DNA of 64,000 nucleotides, from positions 279,038,079 to 279,102,078 of the forward strand of contig NC_073695.1 in assembly GCF_029784165.1 (NCBI RefSeq). Reading direction: 5' to 3'. Source of the stretch: Wyeomyia smithii (lineage: Eukaryota; Arthropoda; Insecta; Diptera; Culicidae). The notes below the pieces were generated by a model. That model ran no database searches. It had not been told where the DNA came from and saw nothing but the letters and a program-made list of their open reading frames with translations. Of this stretch, positions 1 to 12,639 are shown in pieces (positions within the stretch are counted from its first letter, which is position 1; every line of letters starts with the position of its first letter). Position numbers and translations under genes: made by a program.

Positions 1-2271
1 AATTCACTCTTTGTTGACATTTTTTCATCAGATACCTCACGTGACAACCCCAGGTGCCTTTAGAGTCGAACCAGATACCAAGATATTTGTGTACCAAACC
101 TGAGAAATCGTTTTACCCATTAATTGTGTTTGAAGCTGAGCAGGTTCATGCTTCCTAGAAAAAACCGCTATCTCAGTCTTCTCCGGAGAGAATTCGATAC
201 CTAGCTGTAAAGCCCAAGCAGACAAATTGTCCAAGGTATCTTGCAATGGTCCTTGCAAATCGGCAGCTTCGACTCCTGTAACAGAGATTACACTGTCGTC
301 TGCAAGTTGTCTTATCGTGCATGAATTTGCCAGGCATTCGTCGATGTCATTTACATAAAAGTTGTAAAGAAGGGGGCTTAAACATGAGCCCTGGGGAAGA
401 CCCATGTAGCTAATTCGAAAAGTTGCCAAAGCACCATGCGTAAAATTCATGTGCTTTTCGGACAACAAATTGTGCAAAAAATTGTTCAAAATTGGAGAAA
501 ATCCTTGTCGGTGAAGTTTACCCGAAAGAATGTCAATAGAAACGGAATCAAAAGCCCCCTTAATGTCCAAGAACGCAGACGCCATTTGTTCTTTGCGAGC
601 ATACGCCAGCTGAATATCTGTTGAAAGCAGCGCAAGACAATCATTCGTCCCTTTGGCACGGCGGAAGCCAAATTGAGTATCCGATAGTAGGCCATTTGAT
701 TCGACCCAATGGTCTAAACGACGGAGTAACATTTTTTCCATCAATTTCCGGATACAGGATAGCATTGCAATCGGCCTATAAGAGTTGTGATCAGAAGCTG
801 GTTTCCCTGGTTTTTGGATGGCGATCACCTTCACTTGCCTCCAATCCTGCGGTACAATGTTTTGCTCCAGGAACTTATTGAACGAGTTCAACAAGCGCCT
901 CTTGGCATTGCCGGGTAGATTCTTCAACAAGTTGAATTTGATTCTATCTAACCCAGGCGCGTTATTGTTACAGGACAGGAGGGCAACTGAAAATTCTGCC
1001 ATCGTAAAAGGTGATTCAATCGCGTCGTGGCCCGGAGACGCATCGCGAACAATGTTTTGCTCAGGAACAGAGTCCGGACATACTTTCCTGGCAAAATCAA
1101 ATATCCACCGACTTGAAGACTCCTCGCTTTCGTTGACCGTTACGCGATTCCGCATTCTTCGGGCTGTGTTCCAAAGAGTGCTCATTGATGTCTCCCTCGA
1201 CGTCTCGTTTACGAACCGACGCCAATATCCGCGTTTCTTTGCTTTTGCCAAGCTTTTAAGCTTGGTATCAAGCTCCGAATACCGTATATAGTCGCCAGGT
1301 ATACCTCCCTTCTGAAGGGCCAAAAACGCGTCGGATCTTTGCTTGTAGACATCGGAGCACTCTTGGTCCCACCAGGGAGGCCGTTCTTTGATCGTTACGC
1401 CGGGATATTTCTTCGTTTGGGCTTGCAACGCGGCGTCGAGAATCAAGCCCACGAGGAGGTTGTATTCTTCAAGTGGTGGATGATGTTGAATCGACTCGAC
1501 CGCTTTTGAAATCATTTCCTCGTATAACTTCCAATCAACATTCCGTGTGAGGTCATACGGAATGTCAATTGGTCGCATGCGAGTTGACCCGTTATTAATT
1601 GAAATAAGAATAGGCAAATGGTCGCTACCGTGAGGATCGAGGATTACCTTCCATGTGCAATCCAACCGTAGCGACGTCGAACATAAGGATAGATCCAAAG
1701 CGCTTGGGCGCGCTGGAGGTTTCGGGATACGTGTCATTTCACCGTTGTTTAAAATAGTCATGTCGAAGTCATCGCAAAGGTTATAGATCAGAGAGGAGCG
1801 GTTATCATTGTGAGGGGAACCCCAAGCCACACCATGAGAGTTGAAGTCTCCCAAAATCAAACGTGGCGAGGGAAGAAGTTCTATTAAATCAAAGAGCAGC
1901 CGTTGCCCAATCTGTGCTCTGGGAGGAATATATATTGAGGCAATACAAAGCTCTTTACCTTGTATTGTCATTTGACATGCAACAACTTCGATGCCTGGAA
2001 TCGAGGGGAGGTTAATACGATAGAAAGAATAGCACTTTTTAATCCCTAGAAGTACTCCTCCATATGGAGTGTCTCGATCAAGGCGAATAATATTAAAATC
2101 ATGGAAGTTGAGATCAATATTTGAAGTAAGCCAAGTTTCACAAAGGGAAAATGCATCGCATTTGTTTTTTTTTATCAAAACTTTAAACGAATCAATTTTT
2201 GGTAAAATACTTCTACAATTCCACTGTAAGGCAGAGATAGAATCCTTCAGATTGGGAGATGAATTAGGCAT
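1..2271 (-). pseudogene. ORF2 endonuclease/reverse transcriptase of copy A, frameshifted
   Basis: Encodes an apurinic-type endonuclease followed by reverse transcriptase that would nick target DNA and prime cDNA synthesis from it. Counting from the TTG that opens the frame at 2292, the endonuclease shows QWN (N25), CETWL (E52), YIPP, GDFN (D149, N151) and SDH (223-225). The RT shows GLPQGSCLSPLLY near 631 and LADD (663-666). The start is the ATG at 2271, conserved in copies B and C and overlapping the ORF1 stop by 8 nt. The frame is open for about 740 codons and then shifts near position 100: the aligned residues KYLGIWFDSK continue to the window edge in another frame. The LADD box, where F/YADD is usual, also occurs in copy B, so it is a family trait and not decay. 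Confidence 0.85.
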
Positions 2272-3634
2272 CGAAGGATACGATCGCTGCAAGGAGGGGC
2301 CATTGAGCAGTCAACTGCTTCAAAAATGTTCTAACTGTTGGGAGAAATGCTGTAAAAAAAACCTTTCATTGGATCGGGTACATTGAAAATTTCAAAAATC
2401 CAGTCCACAATGTCAGAAAATTTCACCAGTCCAGCATTTGATTTTTCAACTGGATGTGCAAAAGGAACAACTGGGGTTTTAGATGATCCAGGAAGTGCTG
2501 GGAACTCCTTCTGGGACTTTAAATTTGCAAGCCCAGGAGGAGTTTGCTTCGGTTTTTCCACTGCACTTTTAGGTTTGTTTGTACCATTTATTTCACTTTG
2601 GGAAATCTTTGGACCTTTTCGGGGAAGTTTAGGAGAGGAAATATTTTTCCTCTTTCTAGACTCCCCAGGATTGGCATAGGATGTTCCCGCTGGTGAATCG
2701 TCAGAATCGGTTTCAACAGAGGACAACAGATCGAAGGGGCTCGAAGTAACGGGAGAAGTGGTAACGGTCTTCTTCAGCATGTCAGCGTAGGAACGCTTTG
2801 AACGCTCTTTGAGAGACCGTTTTATTTTATCCCTGCGCTGCATGTACACCGCACATGTCGAGAGCTCATGCAGATTTTCCCCGCAGTGATACACTTTTCA
2901 GCGTTAACACTGCAAGAATCTTCCGCATGAGACTCCCCACACTTGCCACAACGTGCCTTATTGCAGCAGTAGGCGGCTGTATGGCCTAACTGCTTGCAAT
3001 TCAGGCAGTTCATGACGCGGGGCACGTAGAGCCTCACAGGGAGACGAACCCGGTAGATCGAGATGTGGCTTGGTAGTGCGACCCGGCGAACGTAACTCGA
3101 AACGAGTCTGACGGAGTGTAAACTTTTTTGTCACCGACGAGCGATACCGACCGCAATTGCTTGCAGTCGAGCACCTTCACATCGGGACATGTGCTGTTCT
3201 TGAAGCACCCTTTAGCACTTTTCAATATACACTCCACGGAAAGACTCGAATCGGTCACGACACCGTCGATCTCCACATCTCTAGCGGGTACATAGATACG
3301 GTTTTTCCCGTGTAAAGAGCTCGGAGCAAGCTATATCGTTGGCCTCTTTAAGGTCATTGACCACGACACGGAGCTTGTTCGGCCTGATTTTAGAAATTTC
3401 AGTCACAGCTTTATAGTGTGACGGCAGGTCTTTCGAAATCTGTAATATATTCAATGATTTCGATTTCGGCCCTGCTTTAGGTCTGAGGTAAACTGCCACT
3501 GGAAGCGTCGATCCGTCTGGGTACAACCTGACACGTGAGGGAGCTGAAGAATTAACAGTAGAAGGAGGGGCAGGAGGGACAGGGTCGGGGGTATTCGAGG
3601 ATGGAGGTGCGGGAGGTGGGGGATCTACATCCAT
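2264..3634 (-). pseudogene. ORF1 (gag-like, three CCHC knuckles) of copy A, multiply frameshifted
   Basis: Nucleic-acid-binding ORF1 protein that would coat element RNA. It begins with a proline-rich leader (MDVDPPPPAPP) at 3634. The protein then runs through at least four frames, with shifts near 3300, 3050, 2890 and 2330 when compared with copy B. Knuckles are visible as CLNCKQLGHTAAYC, CGKCGESHAEDSC and a third CxxC near 2880. The downstream part is basic (KIKRSLKERSKRSYADML) and ends in a conserved tail before the stop. The stop overlaps the ORF2 start as ATGCCTAA. No intact protein can be made from this copy. Confidence 0.8.
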
Positions 3635-4320
3635 CGAGCTAAAACTAGCGCGCCGATGGGACAGACAAGAAGCACGTACCTTCCTTTCCTTTTCTCCTTT
3701 GTGTTGGATAAACGTCTACAGGAGTACACTGCACTCACCACCAAATCGTTCGACAGCAGGCAGCTACAAAGCGACACAGTTACACAAAGGCACTTGACCT
3801 CGAATGCGAAACAGCAATCTAAACAAAAGACACCGGGCCCAGTCAAAGAATGCCAGCACTTGTGCACACGTTTTGAATTTTATCGGAGCGAATTCGAAAC
3901 ACAACCGATGCTGATGCGTGTTCGGCACAGAATGACTTTCATTCTCTTCAACCACATCTCTCTCTTTAATTCTCTTTATCACATCTCTCTTTGTATTTTT
4001 CTTCTCTTTTGTATCTCTTCTCTTCTTCATTTTTTTCTTCCCTTGTCTTATTTGCCTACATTTGAAAGAAACTATACACAGTAGAAAATTCTAAATATTA
4101 CACGTCTAGTACATTATTTTCTCATTCAAATCTCAGTTGCTTCTGACGCAAACCACGATTTTGTTTGAAGATTATGTGCAATATCATTTAAATTTCTGTG
4201 GAAAATTATGGTTATTTTCTATAAAGGCAATACTTTATATGCGATTCGACATAAATTTTGACAGTTTTTAAAATAATTGTAAAAACATTGTAACTCATGT
4301 AACTGTATACAAAAAAAAAA
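3635..4320. other. Probable 5' leader of copy A, then pyrimidine-rich and AT-rich DNA
   Basis: The first few hundred bases lie upstream of ORF1 of copy A and are probably its untranslated leader, but nothing marks the 5' end. 3945-4045 is a CTTT/TCTC-rich tract on the plus strand. The rest up to the A-run at 4308-4322 is AT-rich with no gene signal. Confidence 0.35.
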
Positions 4321-4323
4321 AAC

Positions 4324-4985
4324 TTGGGACAAAAGTTACTGATTTTTCATGGATTATCCTTCACACGTACTGACGAAACTACCCATGCATCATCAATGAT
4401 AATAATTCGTGAAGTGTGCGCGTTCAAAGAACGGTATCACACCGCGTCGAAAACGGACTTTGTGGACGTTGGATATGCCCGTTCCGGCATCTACAACAAC
4501 TTGGCTCTATTGTACAACAACCAGAGCATCGAAAGAAAGCCCGGTTCTGAACGGCCGACGAAGAAGTATCTGGCGAACACCAACATATATCTCAGAAAGC
4601 GGGAGTCCCGTCCACTATTCTCGGAGCTGCAGGCAGTGGCTGAAAAAGATGGTCAAGTCAATTTTCCTGAAGAATAGCGACATGGCGGTGGTGATAGACG
4701 ACGTGACCTATCTCACCTTGGGTGGTAACGACTGGCAGGGCAGCTCGCTTCTTTCGTGGGGAAAGTAAAATACGCGAATTTCCCCACGAAGCACGTGAGC
4801 TTCGAGGTGAAGTTCATTTCACACACCATGTTCCCTGTGAGGGTTCTGCTGTAACTGTCAATCAGCGAAAAGGGAATGACAAAGCCGCTCTTTGACGGCC
4901 GTCGTGAACGGGAAAATTGTGAAACGTGCCTACCGAAAGCTGCGTCGTTCATCAAGAAATACCATAAGAGCGAAGGCTATTGGTA
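4324..4985 (+). mobile_element. ITmD37E mariner-like transposon fossil, truncated
   Basis: Aligns over most of its length with the better copy at 38.2-39.1 kb. The shared order is a left-end segment, a helix-turn-helix segment containing RSGIYN and QSIERK, and a segment around VIDD, where the first catalytic aspartate of the family sits. The reading frame changes at least twice: the HTH part reads in one frame to about 4674, and VIDDVTYLTLGGNDW reads in another from about 4660. Similarity stops near 4985, before the second aspartate and the glutamate, so this copy lacks most of the catalytic core. No clear terminal inverted repeats were found. Confidence 0.65.
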
Positions 4986-6015
4986 GTGCGCATGAAGACT
5001 GGCCCGCAGCTACAAGGAACTGCGCAGTACACGGTTCGGCCCGCCCAGGAGCATCGGCACCCTTAGGACAGGACGTCCGTGATATTTGGGCTCCCGCTAT
5101 CCTGTCATCCGCTGGCCTTGTACCGGTACGACATCTGGTTGCGCAGTCGAGAGGACTCCGGCGTCAGCAAAAGCAACGTTAAGTAGCCAATTCTAGTGAG
5201 TAGACACTACACGCCACACTATCATTATATAAATACACACTCACACGTCAAGTGAAGGTCCTTGGTTTTTGTCCTTTATCCCCGATACCCTTGATTACCC
5301 GGTAGCTAGCCTACCCTGCAATACCAGCAATAGGGCCTGCTCTTCCGCAGAATTTGTCAGCCGCATGTGTTGGGAAGTCAGTTGGTTTCAACTTCACATA
5401 CCTAATAACTAATATTATGGTTTTGAAACTAAGGGAAATATAAACAGGTAATAGAATACAAGAAACACAAATCATGAGCTAAGAAGTTGTCGAGCTAATG
5501 TAACATGGAAACATGGTTGCGCTATTTTTATTTCGCTCAATGTATATAATTATGGAATCGAAAATAGTGACCTAATAAATAGAAGAATTCGTTTCCAAGC
5601 CAACAAAAGCAGAAGTTAGTACCCTCTCTCTTTTTGCTAGTTTCAATTTTCAATAAAAACAAGTATTTTAAACCGAAATGACTTTCATCAGGTTTATAAA
5701 TATTTCTTGACTATTCTTAGAATATGCATAGTAAAACACTCTTTTGATAATTTAAAATAAGTACTAGCGTTTATTGAAAAAGATTCACCTACTGTCTTAA
5801 AACTTTAGAACCAAGTCTACCAACTGTTTGAAGGAAAATATGCCTAACAGCTGTACAGTCATTTTTTACAATTTATTGTGTTTAGACAGTCATTCACTAG
5901 TTTTTTTCGTTTGTTTGATGCAAAAAAATCACAGGAGGGTTGTGTACAAAGCCACGACCGCAAGGATGAAGTAGAATACTTTTACAAGAAAGAAAACCCG
6001 GCTGCTTGCGTGTCA
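4986..6015. other. No gene recognised
   Basis: Unassigned sequence right of the ITmD37E fossil. 5228-5236 contains a TATATAAAT box with nothing recognisable downstream. 5364 onwards (TGTTGGGAAG) could be an LTR start, but I found no partner LTR or target duplication. The motif GCCACGACCGCA at 5951 recurs near 60810 and, inverted, near 17790. Confidence 0.3.
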
Positions 6016-7050
6016 GTCATTTTTTAGTTTGTTGTTCAATTCCATATCGGATAAGATACCGATCACATCTTGGCGTTATCACTGACAGTGCGAATAAAGT
6101 ATTCTTTGTGATAAAATAAACAGTGAAAAGCTGATTTTACACTCAAAACTAGACGGCTCATGTGTTGTCAAAATGAGTCAACTTTTCATTGAATGCATTT
6201 ACTAGTGCCCGCTATCGCACAGAGACTGCATTTCACTAAAGTGCCTCACTGCATCAGCTGCTATCGATGCTAAACCCGCTGCAACTGCTACGCTATCCGT
6301 AGCCATGCCAATGTTTTGGCCGCTATACGCTGCTATTGGTATCCGCTATCCCTGCATCAGCTGGCCCAGCTGCTATCGATGCTGAGATCCGCTGCAACTA
6401 TTGCACTATCCATTGCTATGCCACAGCTGTGGCCGCTATCCGCCTGGTATCCACTGCACTGCTGCTGCTAATGGAAGACTGCTGTTGTCGCTGTCTAGAA
6501 CTATTATGAGCGGCTTCGACTGAAACAGGCTCTTCTATAGGGATGAAAGATGATCCTGGAAAGGACAATTTGTTGTTTAATTCAATGTTTGATAAGATGT
6601 CGATCTCATCTTTGCGTTATCACTGGCAGTGCGAATAAAGTATTGGGGGGAAATAAACACTGAAAAGCTTTCCAGAACGTTCTTTTCATTGGATGCATTT
6701 GCTAGTGTGCCTGCTATCGCTCAGAGACAGCATTTCACTAAAATGCCACACTGCATCAGCTGGCCCTGCTTATATTATTGATGCTGAGACCAACGTCAAC
6801 CGCTGCGCTATTCCCGTTGCCACAGTAATGGACGCTTCCGTTGCCGTAGGTATCCGCTGCCCTGCATCACCTGGTCCTGCTATCGATGCTGAGACGCGCT
6901 CCGCTATCCGTTGCCATACCACAGCTGTGGCCGTTATCCGCTGCACTGCAACTGCTGCTGTATCCACTGCTGCTGCTAAGGGAGGACTGCTTCTGTTGCA
7001 GTCTAGAATTATAATGAGCGGCTTCGAGTGAAACAGGCTCTTTTATAGGC
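6016..7050. repeat. Tandem duplication, two units of about 540 and 480 bp, with internal CTGC-rich repeats
   Basis: The block starting GTTGTTCAATTCC at 6031 is repeated from GTTGTTTAATTC at 6572, an offset of 541 bp. Both units share GATAAGAT, the GCGTTATCACTG...AGTGCGAATAAAG block, a CTGCATCAGCTG-rich core and an end reading ATGAGCGGCTTCGA, then GAAACAGGCTCTT (6509 and 7015 onward). Within each unit a segment of roughly 130 bp (CTGCATCAGCTG, GCTATCGATGCTGA, CGCTATCCGTTGC) itself appears twice. The open frame through the second unit (6693-7031) is rich in Ala, Thr and Ile because of the repeat and is not a credible gene. Confidence 0.75.
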
Positions 7051-7320
7051 CAAATTGCACATTTTAAATGGCAAGGTCTATAATTCTGTCGACCGTGCTT
7101 GGGAAGCAATCATATAACGACCAATCAGAGGCCAAATTTTTCGTTTTGACAAGGCTTGACTATTTTCAATAGTACAATAGTTTGAATAATAAAATTACAA
7201 TTATCTGCATTTGGGAACAATCTTTGAAGATTTTCCAATCTATTGCTGCAAGAACGAAGCAAATCCATCGAATACTAACCGATTTATTAGCAATTGAAAT
7301 TGGACATATTTTTCACTTTT
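7030..7320 (-). repeat. Dispersed CCAAT/TATA repeat, copy 1
   Basis: Read on the minus strand: a region around CAGCAATAGATTGGAAAATC (7235-7254), then CAAACTATTGTACTATTGAAAAT, then CTCTGATTGGTCG (CCAAT box, 7113-7126), then GGCCTATAAAAGAGCC (TATA box near 7040), the two boxes about 78 bp apart. It aligns with copies at 11.9, 16.2, 16.5, 19.2, 43.1 and 62.0 kb. The family is not one I can name. Confidence 0.6.
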
Positions 7321-10300
7321 ATTGGTTTTAGATTTTCATTTCACATCCCTATGTAGCCGTGCTTCCTGAGAGAAGTATTCTACTTCAAAAGAAAAAAATA
7401 TTATAATTATTGTTTCGCTGTACACAGTAAAATCCTCCGTTCATTACATTTATCACACAACAATTCTGTTTAGCCATAATTTTTATTTAATAATTTATTT
7501 ATTAAAATGAATAAAACAGATTTGTGGGACTATAACCTAAAGATGTGAGTATTCGTCAGCAAAACCATTTTTCAAACCAGAGGGTTGAACTATTATTATT
7601 TCTCGAAATTATTTGTCATTTTCTTTGATTAACACTGGCAATATCATTTCATGAATACCTTTAGAGGATAGAATTCCAATCGGAACTAAAGAACTCTAGA
7701 ATCAGTAAATTAAACAAACCGTCGTCGTCGCTCTCGGGAAAGACAAATACATGGAGTCAGACAACAGACGCCTCGAAGCATTTGGAACTGTCAGACATTC
7801 TGTTTGCTTAGCTAGAAATCTTACGATGCGTACCTCAGCCCAACGGGGGAGCTCGGACTCACAGGTACACAAACACACACACACACATACGCACACATCC
7901 AAAGTCAAATACTGACCGATAGAAAAGCAAGCGCAGCTATTTGCCCTTCTCAATGCTACGCTGTGCAAGTTGTCTATCTTGTAGCACTTGCTGGGACTGG
8001 TTCCAGACACCACGAAGAATTATGTTGAAGGATTCTTAGCAGCAACTTTTCACTGTTTGAACTGAGCGCTGCATCACTCTGGTATTCTTCTGTGCTCGGC
8101 AGAAGTTGATTTTGTTTGATACCATCTCTACACAGGACGGAAGACTATCTAAACACAATTTCGTTTGCTTAACCGTTAGAACTCCGGTAGTCGGTTTACT
8201 TAACAGCGCTAGTTCAAACAGCTGGAAAACAAGCTAAACCCAGCGGCGATTTCTTCCGAACGAAAGAGATCGAAAGTGGTGCTCTGAATGAGAGAGACAC
8301 AGTTCATTAAATATTCATTCAACGACTAAATCCTTGTGATCCGATGTTTTTCAATACTTCACGCTAGCTAGGTGCGGAGACGACGATGTCGTTGTTGGCG
8401 TGCTTTAACGGTTTTCATTCGTGTCTGCTGCCGGGAACGATACTGTAAATCATCGCGGACTATCGAACGCACAAAAGGCAGCGATGACAGCTCTTTCAAT
8501 CATGTTATTATCATTAATCATAATTAGCTCGCTACTTAAGCACACTGCTTCACAGACAAAACCTAATGCGACGGATTTTTTTTTTTCTTTTGCTTGTAAT
8601 CGAACTGCTCGGCTGCTCTCCTCACTGTCGCTGCTTCCGCTCTGTCACGGAAGGATGAAAGGGGGTGAGAAAGCTTGAGAGTTATTATCTCAATACTAGT
8701 TGGATTCGTTTGAAATTAGTGAGGTTTTTTACTAAGCGGATGTTACATCACGCGTTTATAAGACTAAACAATAACGATTTTTCTAGCATCTGATTCTGTA
8801 AGAGTTTTAATTCTTACACGAATAGTTTATGTAATCCTCAACTGTATTCCTCAACTTGTGTGATTCTTTTTGCTCGTTTGTCAATTCGATTTGTACTGTA
8901 GTATAAATCCAGACAGGCGTATACTTGTGCAATTCGGATTCGGAGCTTTGTACAAGCTCATTTTATTATCTGCCCATTTAAGAGCATTGCAGAGTAGTGC
9001 CTTTGTATACACACACACACCTTTTGTTCTACCTCGTTAGGAATGCTTTAACCCAAACGAGTGGAAATGAGGCTTTCTCATACACATGTTAAAGCATCAT
9101 TATAAATTCCACGAGATCAGTTTTTTTTCTGGGAAAGTACAAACATTTTGGTTATTTTACACTGTTATTCATTGTTATCAAATTATACAGCTTTATTATC
9201 TATTTTTGGAAAAATATCATTATTATAATGTGAACCGAGCTTTTATTGAAACAGTCACAATTACCGATGGAATTCCAGTAGCAAAACTTTACCTTTTAAT
9301 GACAAAGAAATTCCATCTATAAAAGGTCAAATCTATTTAATGTTATCCGTTTTAATATGTTCGACCTACAATACACAGGAACATGCGATTGCAAACTATG
9401 TTTTCTTCAACCTTTTACTTCGTCACCACCTCTACCGAATTCGCCCGAAGGCACAATTATCGCTGCAACAACACTGAATCGTACGCGATTGCTTACCATT
9501 CATCCTTTCGGGCAAATATCACTCTGTCGATTTGACGGCTTAATTTGACCGTAATGAGAATGGCGCAATTCCCAAGCTCACTCACCTTGCGTGCATTTCG
9601 CATCGCGTGGCCAGTCCGGGTCCACTGCAAATGCGGCAATGTGACAACGATTCAGCTGATCGGAGACGCATAAGCCGTTTAGCTGCCCGGATTAGCACGA
9701 AGCAGACTTATGGATTATCAGCGCAAAAAAAACCTTGGCGAAATCGAAAGCTTCGTGAAAGAATGTTACAGCTTGGCGGCGGTAGAGCTATTTGGTCTGC
9801 AACTATTTCGCCTTTTATATGCACTCATTCCATTAGCTAAATAAGTTTAAATATGGCATAACCTATTAGAAACTGCGGTCGGAACCCATTGTTATGGTTC
9901 TGTTCGCTTCTATCAGAAATATTTCGGGAAGCATCGTTAGTCACGATTTTTCTCCAGCCACGGCCGAGCGGCATTGTTTCGCTGCCGCGCGGCCCGGCCT
10001 CGCGAAAGACTTATTGGGGCCCACGACCTGCAGAACGGCTGTTCTAAGCGAGACCTCGCGGATTTCTGTTCTATTAAAATTCTTCTCCGATCCGCATAGC
10101 CAAGAATCTATGACGCTACTTATAAAACAAACAGCAGAACGTTGCTTCTTCCTACCGTTCCACCCGTACCTAATTTCACTGCAACACTACTGGGTATGCA
10201 GCAGCGCCGCCGTCCATAAGGGCTGTACGGTAGTTAATCATGCTAATTAAATCGCCATGTTCGCAGAAGTACTGGGCTTGGCGGGAACTGATATCCGCGT

Positions 10301-11865
10301 ATGTCTACGCGCGCGAAAGCCCTTCCAATGTGGCATGATAGTGAACTCGCGATAAAGATAACGACAACCCCACCACCCGTGATTAATTTTAATTAATCCC
10401 GTCACGTAATTGACATATGCACCATGCGCCTCCATCCGGTGGCTGCGGTCGCACAGTGGACAACGTATGGTCAAAAAACGCTCTAACGATCTGACTGAAG
10501 CCACCTCACAGTTCCCTGTTGACTTGATATTCCTCTGTGTGTGTACCCGGGGAACCATATAATTTTATTGAGCTGTTTGTTTGATTAACTCCGGTCTCAG
10601 CAGCTGTACTGGTAATTACCCGAGTAGCTTCTTCAGGCTGATCGCTAAGACCGAGAACAAGAACAGTACACAATATTGCGGGTCGCGATGTGTTTATCTT
10701 CGTTCGATCAATTCCGTAAACAGCGAAAAATGGACGATCCTTCTTGGCGATATAATACTCTTGCGGCTACCCTGTTTACGTGCTGCTGCTGCTGCTGCTA
10801 CCACTGACGGAGTAACACCATCATACTTATTTAGATTGGTGATCAACACTGCGAGGCGTTCCGTTTGATCAAGATATCGATTTGAATACCACATCAGATC
10901 GCGCACAACGACGCCGCTCTTGCACAGGCTCTGCAGGCGCTGCCACACAGCCTGCCATGTCGTGTCGTGCTACCAGGTTTCACAATTAGACCCGATCAAG
11001 GATACGAGGCGTCAGATAACGGCTGCAGGAAGGTAGAGTCCCCGGCTACAGTAGCTGGGAGCAGTGGTTCTGACAGCCGGCAGATTGTGGAAACACCGCC
11101 ACAGAACTCGGCCGGCGACGTGGAATGCTTTGTTTCTGTAACGAATGTAGTCGCTGTCAATAGCTATAAAGGACAAAATTAGAATTTCGATCTTTTTATT
11201 TACTCGGCCGAACCGTTCTCGGTTGTTAAAGTTTTTACACTTTTTCGTCGGATGAGTCACACTTTCATGAGTAACCACCAACTGTAATAAATTTAATCCA
11301 AAGATAATCATGAAAAAAATCAAACTTGCTAAAAAAAATATCTTCATTGAACTATAATCAAATTTTTCCTGCATTAAAATTTAAAAAACAGATTTTACCT
11401 TTGTTACTGTCGCTGCTTTTAAAGTACTAGAAAGTGAGATGTGGCAGAAGCTAACTATTCAATGAATAATATATTTTGGAGAAAGGAAATTTTCATGTGA
11501 AATGTTAATTTTATGTTATATATACCAATCGTTTCATTTCGATGATCTGGCGACAGCATACAAGCCATATAGATGTAAGGCTTAAACCATTCCCCGCGGG
11601 TGATGCCATATGGCAACACCTGCCATATAAACTTTGATAACAGTTCAACAGCTACACTTGAAATTTCTAACGATGAAAATATTCTAAGCAGTCGAAGAAC
11701 AGGCTGATCTTCAACCTGCAATATAGTTTGTGCCAATTATGCATGCGGTTGCTGAGTAACAAAAGTTTGAACGTCATTTTTCTATGTAAAAACTGATTTC
11801 TCTCCGCGGGCATAGATGTTTTCACCGTAAACGGTTTAAAAGCAATAAAAATAAATATTAATTTT
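7321..11865. other. Low-repeat stretch, no gene recognised
   Basis: No open frame here has family resemblance or an intact start worth defending. Simple repeats seen: (CA)n at about 7871-7897 and 9009-9021, a T-run at 8578-8589, and (TGC)n at 10781-10798. GC-richer patches at 9590-9830, 9955-10040 and 10240-10560 could be conserved non-coding DNA or lost exons. That needs comparison with related genomes. Confidence 0.4.
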
Positions 11866-11879
11866 TTTTCTTAGTTTTG

Positions 11880-12130
11880 AATTGGGCATTGAATATCGAT
11901 AAATTTTTTCCCAATTTGTTCAATTTCAAATGCAGTTCAAATTCAGTTAGTTTTCGGTGGATTTTTTCTTGCAGCAACCGATTGAAAAATCAACCAAGCA
12001 TTCACCTAGATGCGGGTAATTGTAATCTGAGAATGCTAACTAGCGTGGACACACCAACTTCAGACACCGTTTGAATCCAAGATGGCAACTTGCGGTATCC
12101 GGAAAGCTTCCTCAAATGGCCAATCATTCA
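11880..12130 (+). repeat. Dispersed CCAAT/TATA repeat, copy 2 (diverged, no TATA seen)
   Basis: Contains GCAGCAACCGATTGAAAAATC (11973-11993) and GGGTAATTGTAATCTGAG (12014-12031), matching the core of the copy at 16.5 kb in the same order. The downstream CCAATCATTC (12119) is the likely CCAAT position, in opposite orientation. Confidence 0.45.
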
Positions 12131-12635
12131 AAAGGTTTCTGACTAAGCAAACTGAGAATTTTCCACGGAAAAAATGAACTTTTTCAGATCCAAGAGTTAT
12201 TTTCTAAAAGAAAGCGTAAGAATCTCGGCAAAGGTTTCTAGCAAGTGTTATAACTCAGAAACAGTTTAGTTGTACAAAAAATTGTCTGAGAATGAATTGT
12301 ACGAAACTAGTAATGGTTCACAGAAAAATAAACGCCGCGAAAAAAATTTTTTTTTCTCATCAAAACAAATTATAAATAAACACTTAATGCTACTGTATAA
12401 AATAAGAGTTGCTCTTTTAAAGAAATATTTACCCAATCCTTTTGCTCAAAATATAATTTGTATTTTTTATTGTGTATTGAACATACGATATCAGCCCGTT
12501 ACGTCTGCCTCCTTCACTTCATTCTGTAAAGTTTATAAGAAATCAGAAGAAGTTCTTTGTAGGCTGCAACATTCTCTGTGGTTGGTAAATGATTGGGCAG
12601 TGCGTACTAGCAGTACACCCGTACTAGTTGCCATA
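12131..12635. other. AT-rich spacer, no feature recognised
   Basis: AT-rich DNA between a dispersed repeat and the RTE fossil. The 123-codon open frame at 12270-12641 has no recognisable domain and simply follows the low GC content. Confidence 0.3.
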
Positions 12636-12639
12636 AAAT

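Larger units (their letters stand above)
1..3634 (-). mobile_element. I-superclade non-LTR retrotransposon, copy A (3' part beyond window)
   Basis: A minus-strand element with an ORF1 carrying CCHC knuckles followed by an endonuclease plus reverse transcriptase ORF2. Both align by eye along their length with copies B (26.2-31.7 kb) and C (58-63 kb), but more loosely than B and C align with each other, so A is a separate subfamily. I place it in the RNase-H-bearing I superclade because copy B of the same type has an RNase H domain. The RNase H part of copy A would lie beyond position 1. The 5' end is not resolved; the leader lies somewhere to the right of 3634. The exact family name is not certain. 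Confidence 0.85.

Noticed and set aside
3656..4084. 142-codon plus-strand frame with hydrophobic end
   Set aside because: Its end is a CTTT/TCTC-rich tract; it lies opposite the leader of copy A and shows no homology.
5200..5400. Solo LTR with TATA box
   Set aside because: No TG...CA ends with a duplication and no second LTR could be found.
6693..7031. 112-codon plus-strand ORF
   Set aside because: Lies entirely in the tandem CTGC-rich repeat, and its composition follows the repeat.
8421..8678. Short ORF with a hydrophobic stretch
   Set aside because: Begins with GTG, no family resemblance, and ends in a T-run region; chance frame.
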